This document shows, piece after piece, positions 57,543 to 64,000 of a stretch of DNA of 64,000 nt (position 1 is the first letter of the stretch; each line of letters starts with the position of its first letter). The translations under genes were made by a program, and so were the position numbers. Origin of the DNA: Aquilaria yunnanensis (taxonomy: Eukaryota > Streptophyta > Magnoliopsida > Malvales > Thymelaeaceae); NCBI GenBank assembly GCA_039654915.1, contig CM077595.1:50871501-50935500 (forward strand), read 5' to 3'. The notes beneath the pieces were generated by a model, which worked only from the letters and a program-made list of their open reading frames with translations, was not told the origin of the DNA and made no database searches.

Positions 57543-58955
57543 AGCCTGTGCGATTGCTCCATTGTTGTCACAATAGAGCTCTATCGGGTCTGCAATGCTT
57601 GGAACCACTCCAAGTTCAGTGATGAACTTCTTGATCCAAACTACCTCCTTCGTAGCATCAGAAGCGGCAATGTACTCAAATTTTGTTGTAAAGTCATCTA
57701 CTGTCTCTTGCTTTCAACTCTTCCAGCACACAGCACCACCACCAATACAAAACACATAACCAGATTGTGATCTAAAATCATCCTTATCAGATTGGAAGCT
57801 TGCATCGGTGTAACCCCTTACAACCAGCTCATCTTCACCTCCAAAAACCAAGAATGCATCCTTAGTCCTTCGTAAGTACTTAAGGATGTTCTTAACAGCT
57901 GTCCAGTGACTCTCACTGGGGTTTGATTGGTACCTACTCGTCATGCTCAAGGCATTTGAGACATCGAGATGAGTACATATCGTGGCATACATGATAGATC
58001 CAATTGTTGAAGCATATGGAATCTTACTCATGCGCTCTATCTCCTCTGGTGTACTTGGACACTAAGATCTAGAAAGAGTTATACCATGTGACATGGGCAA
58101 GAATCCTTTCTTGGAATCTTGCATGCTAAACCTCTTAAGCACCTTGTCAATGTATGTACTTTGACTTAGGCCAAGAAGCTTTCAAGATCTATCTTTATAG
58201 ATCCTGATGCCTAACACATAGGCTGCTTCACCTAAGTCCTTCATAGAGAAACATTTCCCTAGCCAAGTCTTCACAGACTGTACCTCAGGAATGTCATTCC
58301 CGATGAGTAGTATGTCATCTACATACAACACCAAAAAGACAATAGCACTCCCACTAACCTTCTTGTAGACACAAGGTTCATCTTCATTTTTTATGAAACC
58401 AAACTTTTTGATTGCTTCATCAAAATGAAGATTCCAACTTCGAGAAGCTTGCTTCAGTCCATAAATAGACCTTTGCAACTTGCACACTTTATTGGCATTC
58501 TCAGGAGTGACAAAACCCTCAGGTTGTGTCATGTGCACATCCTCAAGTAGCTTTCCAATTGGGAATGCAGTTTTGACATCCATTTGCCATATCTCATAAT
58601 CATAGTGTGCAACATTAGCGAAAAAAGTTCGGATGGATTTAAGCATAGCAACGGGTGAAAAAGTTTCATCATAGTCAATACCATGAATTTGCTTGAAACC
58701 TTTTGCAACCAGTCGTCCTTTAAAGGTAATCACATTACCATCCATGTCAGTTTTCTTCTTAAAAACCCATTTACACCCTATGGGTTTCACGCCATCAAGT
58801 GGGTCAACCAAAGTCCATACTTGGTTTTCATACATGGATTCCATCTCGGATTTCATGGCCACTAGCCACTTCTCAGAGTCAAGCCCCGGCATAGCTTGTT
58901 GGTAGGTTGTGAGCTTATCCTGATCCATGAGCATCACATCACCAGTGTGAGTCAC
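57543..58955 (-). pseudogene. Reverse transcriptase and RNase H of G
   Basis: RVT_2 part open from 58955 (DSEKWLVAMKSEMESMYE, KGRLVAKGFKQIHG, YVDDILLIGND) to 58182. It keeps the segment NLHFDEAIKKFGF that F has lost. RNase H 58031-57714 (GYTDASFQSD) then a shift and TEFEYIAASDATKEVVWIKK to 57543. H sits in the middle of this domain. Confidence 0.9.
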
Positions 58956-59873
58956 AAGAAATCCATATCTCTTGGGCTCACACCCAATCCTACCAGACCT
59001 ACGTGGGCTCTATGCTACAGGAACAAACTCTTGAACCACAACATCTTGTGGTGTCTTTTCAAGTTCCATTTCAGGTTCGATGTCTCCTTGTTGTTCTTGA
59101 ATTTCTTCAAGTTCTACTTTCTTCCCACTAGTTCCTTTAGAGATAAACTCTTTCTCTAAGAAGACACCAGTTCGAGCAATAAACACTTTTTGCTCAGAAG
59201 GATTGTAGAAATAGTGACCCTTTGTTTCTTTGGGATACCCAACAAAAAGGCATTTTTGAGATTTGGGTCCTAGTTTGTCAGAGGATTCACATTTCATATA
59301 AGCATCACAGCCCCAAATCTTCATAAAAGATAAATTAGGACGCCTCCCACTCCATATCTCATATTGTGTCTTTTGAACCAATTTAGATGGAACTCAGTTT
59401 AGTGTAAAAGTGGCTGTCTCTAGAGCATGTCCCCAAAAGGAGTTTGGAAGGTCAACTTGACTCATCATAGAGCGAACCATGTCTAACAGAGTTTGATTTC
59501 TCCTTTCACATACACCATTCCATTGAGGTGTACCTGGTGCAATAAGTTGTGATACTATACCACACTCTTTCAGATAGTCAAGGAATTCTCGATCCAAGTA
59601 CTCTTCACCTCAATCTGATTGAAGCACTTTGATACTTTTCCTGAGTTGATTCTCTACTTCATTCTTGAAATCTTTGAACTTTTCAAAGGATTCTGACTTG
59701 TGTTTCATAAGATACACATAGCCATATCTGTTGAAGTCATCAGTGAAACTAATGAAGTATTGAAAACATCCTCTAGCATGTGTAGACATAGGGCCACATA
59801 CATCACTATGTATGAATCCTAGTAAATCATTAGCCCTTACACTTTGCCCTGTGAATGCGGCTGTCGTCATCTT
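58956..59873 (-). pseudogene. Integrase of G
   Basis: From the left edge of I: AAFTGQSVRANDLLGFIHSDVCGPMS, a shift near 59608 at LQSD, YLKECGIVSQLIAPGTPQWNGVCERRNQTLLDMV, a stop near 59394, then QYEIWSGRRPNLSFMKIWGCDAYMK and YPKETKGHYFYN. The Asp, Asp, Glu core is recognisable but the frame is broken in several places. Confidence 0.87.
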
Positions 59874-62573
59874 TGTTACCACCTCAAAAAATGGGGGAAT
59901 TACAAGTGTGTCATAATGGCTAAAAACCATTATATTGTGTAATTCTCACCATAGTGATTGAAGTATGGGGGGGTAAAAGGCATGATCAACACCTCCTTAA
60001 AAGTGTTCCAACTTGGTAACTTGGGCACCAAGAAAAGTCTAAAGGATCGCTTGTTTGTCAAGCAACCTATGCACTTCTTTGTAAGGTTTTGGAAATTCGG
60101 GTACTCAATTGCAAAACTCTCAAGAAAGAGACATAGAGTGTTATAGCCCTTCTAGTGGGAAGCGCAATTGGGGAAGGTAAAGTGTTTTAAATTAAGTTTA
60201 GAACCTTAATTCAAGTTTACATAGCAAGAATAGAGAAGTTTAGCAAAGTTCATTGACTTCCGAGAAGAATAAAGCACTGAACGAAGTTCAAGGGCAAAAT
60301 GGTAATTTTGCATCCTGAATAGCCGGGACGAGTCCCGAGTGTTTTAAAATGAATTTTTAGAACTTAACTTTCAACCTTAACTCAAACTTAAAAAATAGAC
60401 AAGAATTTAATCAAGATTTACTAAGTTACAAAGATGGGGGACTTAATTGTATTAAGTTTTGATGGCTTGTGTGTTAAGGGAGGGTTTAAGAAGGGGAAAG
60501 TGAGAGTGGCTGCCATATTTTCGTGTTCATCCCTTCCACTCTCATTTCTCCATCCAATTCTCCTTAGAATCAAGAAATTCTTGGTGGAACAAGAGGTTAT
60601 CAAAGTATATAAGCTTGGAGGAGTGCATTTCAAGCTTCAAATCATGATTTTGAAGCTTGGAAGGACGTTTTTCCACTTCCCCTATTTTTGAATGAGGTAG
60701 GAAATGTGTTGTTCATTCAATTCATGTTTATTAGTTAGTTTGAAGCTTGGGTTTTGGTTAGAGAGTGTAGTTTTGATGTTTGGTGCCATTGTTTTTTATT
60801 GGAACTTGTGTAGAACTTTGGTGAGCTTGGTTGAACGAATAGGGGATTGATTCTCGGTTGTTACTTTGAGTTGAGGTAAGGGAGTATGTTTTCAAGTTCA
60901 TTTAATGCCAATAGCTTGAGTTTGCTTGAAGAATTCGAGTGGTTTTAGCTATGACATTAGTTAAAGGTTTTGGTTGAATTATGGTGGACTAGAGGAATTG
61001 GGAGGGTTGGATTGATGTTACAAGACATCATAGATTGGCTTGTGATAGTTGTTTGTGATCTATGCAACATGTTCTATGTGTATATGAAATTTGGAGGCAT
61101 TCCAAGCATATTTGATATGTGTAAGAAGTGTCCAAAGTTCATAGCAGCCAAATCGGGGTTTCTCTGGGCATTTTGTATGTTTGGCGACGTGTCGCCAATC
61201 CCCACGAGTTCCCATGACATGTCGCAAAGACCTTAGAAAACGAGCAAAACGTCGAGAACTGTGGCGACGCGTCGCCAAGACAGCATTTGACACCCGATTT
61301 TGTTTTCAGCATAACTTTTCGGTCGGGTGTCCGATTAAGGTGATTCAAGATTCCACGCGAAGCTAAGAGGGAGTACTATCACCTCCATGTTTTGAAAACA
61401 CTTACAATACCCCATTTTTAGATTTATATTCACTCAAAGTGAAGGAAAGTTTTAAAGGAAACTATGTTGCAATGATCACAACAAGGTATTACTAGCCCAG
61501 GTGAGAGGTTTAGAACCCTTGGCAACCTAGCCGTGCCATAGCCACAAGGTTGCAAGGTGAAACCTTGTTCATCTAGTCTACAACAATGAGGCCCTGCTGC
61601 CTAGTCTACAAAGTTCCACCATAATTCCCCTGCATAACGACTATGGGAAGGCTACATGATTGCAACCAGTAAGCTTCGCCTTGCTAGGAGTGGGTTAGTG
61701 ATCATAACTCGCTAGGCACGGAGTGATGCACCGTGAGGAGGACTAGTTTGGAGGAGAGGTCTCAAAGGCCTAGTTATATGTGCATATATCAGACTCTCAT
61801 GCTGTGTGAGCTCGCAGCAAGGTTACATATGTTCATCATATGTCCAGTCCTAGTAATTTTCTTGCAGGTACACTGAAGACCCCTTACTGAGAATTGTCGA
61901 ATTCTCACTCCCTAGTTTTGCTATGCAAAGCCTAAAGTTACTGGACCGGGTAATCGGTGAAGATTATCGCGGTAGTGTTCTTTTGTGTGTATAGGTTTGG
62001 CATTTGAGAATCTTTGTGATTCTAGTCTACATTGTGTATTTAGTTGGCTCGTTGGTCAAGTAACAGTACTAAATAGTATCTTCCCTTGGTTGCAGAGTGA
62101 AGTAGCACTTGGCAAAGGACTTTTGAGACTTGCCCCTGGGATGTGTATCCAAGGTGGCAGTTAAGTCAAAGAGATCTCAGTACAGGCTTGTAGTTATACA
62201 GTATTTTAGTTGCCTCCATAGTCTATGTAATGAGGAGTCCTCGACTCTAGGATTGCTCTAGGGTGAGGGCATTAGTCTACTTTATGTATGAATGCTCTCA
62301 CGATTTGTTATGTGTAGTAAACTCACACAAATGTTGATTTTATATGCTTTGGCTATTTGTATATATTTCCCATAGAAATTACTCGGCCGAGTTAATGTTT
62401 TATGGTTTTAATAAACCAAGTCAAAGCAGAAGAGCATGCATCTTGCATATTCTAGGTTAATAAACTAGTATCATGGGATTTAATCCGCACACATACACAA
62501 CTAGCCAATTACAATCCACCGTGAGACCAGCTCTCATAGGGCTTCCTGGGCAGGGGCACGGGTGGTCATGTCA
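59874..62573 (+). repeat. 5' LTR of I (about 2.7 kb)
   Basis: Starts TGTTACCACCTCAAAAAATG. The end is put at GGTGGTCATGTCA (62573), the last CA before the primer site. It carries a perfect 16-bp palindrome TGGCGACGCGTCGCCA (61262-61277) and a near copy TTGGCGACGTGTCGCCAA (61181-61198). No coding domain is visible. Confidence 0.8.
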
Positions 62574-62580
62574 ATGTTTT

Positions 62581-62592
62581 TGGTATCAGAGC
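62581..62592 (+). other. Primer-binding site of I (tRNA-iMet)
   Basis: TGGTATCAGAGC, the standard initiator methionine tRNA site, 7 bp after the proposed LTR end. Confidence 0.9.
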
Positions 62593-62715
62593 TTAGGACT
62601 TATTTCATAGATATTGGAGGCTAAGACTGAGATCTAGTTTGGAAAGTCCAAGTGCTAGGAAGTTAGTACTGACCAACATCTGGGGAATGTTGTCTGGCTG
62701 TGGTTGTAGGTTGCT

Positions 62716-63813
62716 ATGGTTGACACTAGGTCAAGAGCTTCAAGGGGAACTGGAGAACCTGGTGTGGCAAGGCTGGATGAGATATCCAGGGTATTACAGG
62801 GGTTGACAGAGACTACGACCCAAGTGGCACGGGGTATGAACACTCTTATGACTGAGATGTTCAGAGATTATGAGGACAGAGGTGTTGTCCAGGAGGAGAA
62901 TGACTCACAACAGGATCAAGGAAGGCATGTTGAGTAACAGCAAGCACCTAGGGCTCATGAATGTAGAAATCATGTTCATGAGGAAGAAGAAGAACCAGAG
63001 GTGATGGAGGTTCCAAGGAAGGGAGACACTCCACATCAGATGATATTGTTGGAGAAATTTAAGACTGTTGATCCACTGAGCTTTGATGGGATAGGTGATC
63101 CTGACAGAGCAGAGGACTGGTTGTTCGGAATGAATAGAATTTTCACTTGTGGTGGTTATGACTCAGAGCAGAAGATGATTCTAGTACCTTTCTTTCTGAG
63201 AGGAAGGGGTAGTGTATGGTGGGATGGTGCGATGGAGTTGTTGAGGGAAAGTAATGGTACTCGCCCAGAGCACAAGAAGAAGGTGCTCAAGTGGTTAGAC
63301 TTTGAGAAGAAGTTCAGACAAGAGTATATCAGTGAAGCTGAACAGGATCAGAGGAGGATTCAATTTGAGAATCTGATACAGGGACAAATGTCTATGCGGG
63401 AGTATGGGCAGCGCTATAATTCTCTTATCCACTATGCTCCATACATGATGGGCAATGATGAGTTTAAGGCTAATAAGTTCTTTCAAGGTTTGAAACCTGT
63501 ACTCAGGAGGTATGTGGTGATAGTGGATATTAGGAGCTATCGCCAAGTGGTTAAGAAGGCATTGGCCTTAGAAAGGGAATTTGAAGATTCCAGAGCATCT
63601 AGCAAAAAGATGGAGGTTGGACCAGCCAACCTAGGAAAGAGTGCCGGGAAGCGACTAATGGTGGAAAGCCAAGGTCTATCCAAGAGAAGGAGGACGGGTT
63701 TATGTCCTAGATGCAGATGGTTTCTTGGTGGAAGACCATGTACTATGGGGACAGATGCTTGCAATATTTGTGGTCAGAGAGGGCATTGGGCGACGCAATG
63801 CGCAAGAGCTTGA
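62716..63813 (+). pseudogene. Gag of chromovirus I
   Basis: Starts MVDTRSRASRGTGEPG, with TAA at 62935, and continues in the same frame with FKTVDPLSFDGIGDPDRAEDWLFGMNRIF (capsid start), FFLRGRGSVWWDGA, FEKKFRQEYISEAEQDQRRIQFENLIQGQMSMREY and FFQGLKPVLRRYVV. A zinc knuckle CNICGQRGHWATQC (standard CCHC has His after four residues, as here) ends it at 63813. One stop suggests a defective copy unless the codon is read through. Confidence 0.9.
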
Positions 63814-64000
63814 CTGATGTGAGGTCCACCCCAAAATTTACCCCTATACCCCTCGCCATAGGGAATTGGGCTGGTGTAGCCACAGTAGCAGTTGAGCCGA
63901 GGGTTTTCGCCCTGACAAGTCAAGTGGCAGAGAACCAACCGTCGTTCGAGGTAATTTTACTTTTTAGAACGGTAGTGTTAGAATGCTATTTGATATGGAA
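63814..64000 (+). pseudogene. Gag-protease linker and protease start of I
   Basis: After a frame change at CARA the sequence reads EPRVFALTSQVAENQPSFEVILLF (from about 63894), the usual lead-in to the Tekay protease. The window ends before the active-site DTG/DSG. Confidence 0.72.

Larger units (their letters stand above)
45157..59873 (-). mobile_element. Ty1/copia retrotransposon G (3' part), hosting F, H and I
   Basis: Copia order on the minus strand: integrase (to 59870), RT, RNase H, polypurine tract, 3' LTR (46551-45157). It is split by F after base 46590, by solo LTR H after 55062 and by chromovirus I after 59873. Its gag, protease, primer site and 5' LTR would lie right of I, outside the window. 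The left flank AAGGT lies in the 3' LTR of E. Confidence 0.9.
59874..64000 (+). mobile_element. Del/Tekay-type chromovirus I (5' end, runs off the window)
   Basis: 5' LTR (59874-62573), tRNA-iMet primer site, gag with a CCHC knuckle and the start of protease. Inserted in the integrase of G; the left 5-bp flank is ATCTT and the right one is outside the window. The family is assigned from gag similarity to Tekay-type chromoviruses and the long LTR. Confidence 0.88.

Noticed and set aside
1..64000. CRISPR arrays, rRNA or tRNA genes, operons, host genes
   Set aside because: No array, RNA gene or non-transposon protein could be recognised; tRNA-like words are primer-binding sites.

Overview
This window is plant nuclear DNA from a repeat-rich, probably large angiosperm genome; I cannot name the species. 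I found no cellular gene. Almost every base belongs to nested, decayed LTR retrotransposons: Ty3/gypsy elements of the Tat type (extra RNase H, antisense gene behind pol), Ty3/gypsy chromoviruses of the Del/Tekay type (about 2.5-3 kb LTRs, chromodomain-like integrase tail, tRNA-iMet primer site), and one Ty1/copia family with 1.4 kb LTRs. Nested insertions bounded by TG...CA ends and 5-bp target duplications give most of the order of events. Letters A-Q below are my own labels. LAYOUT, LEFT PART. 1-7290: Tat element A, reading leftwards (gag 7290 to integrase 2164), with its antisense gene reading rightwards at 2-1823; the window cuts its 3' LTR. 7291-9775: part of a chromovirus LTR (L) that interrupts the gag of A. 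9776-14739: Tat element B (+), 5' LTR to mid-RT, its gag split by solo LTR K (11017-12038, TSD GTATA). 14740-25850: Tat element C (+), with two 972/973-bp LTRs, gag-pol, a 55-bp tandem repeat, and a complete spliced-looking antisense gene. 25851-26988: Tat pol fragment D. 26989-28512: end of chromovirus O (-): LTR part N, PPT, chromodomain-like tail and integrase end. 28513-29233: truncated LTR J (-). LAYOUT, RIGHT PART. 29234-45156: Tat element E (+), interrupted by Tat-type solo LTR P (32563-33421), copia solo LTR Q (33857-35270, TSD AGGGC) and a 2.97-kb chromovirus solo LTR M (39884-42853, TSD AGAAT). 45157 onward: copia element G (-), inserted in the 3' LTR of E and itself carrying a same-family copia element F (46591-54874, TSD TATCT), a 2.5-kb solo LTR H (55063-57537, TSD TCCTT) and chromovirus I (+, from 59874: LTR, PBS, gag, start of protease), which runs off the window. 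HOW THE PARTS WORK. In an intact Tat copy the polyprotein would give capsid (gag), retropepsin, reverse transcriptase, two RNase H domains and integrase. The antisense gene between pol and the 3' LTR encodes a separate coiled-coil protein of unknown role and appears to have its own TATA box and up to three introns. Every copy here has stops or frameshifts, so none looks autonomous as it stands. The points most worth following are the spliced antisense gene, a gag start codon lying inside the LTR so that the primer-binding site is translated, the C junctions that imply recombination between two copies, and nonsense changes that often sit at CAG/CTG sites.
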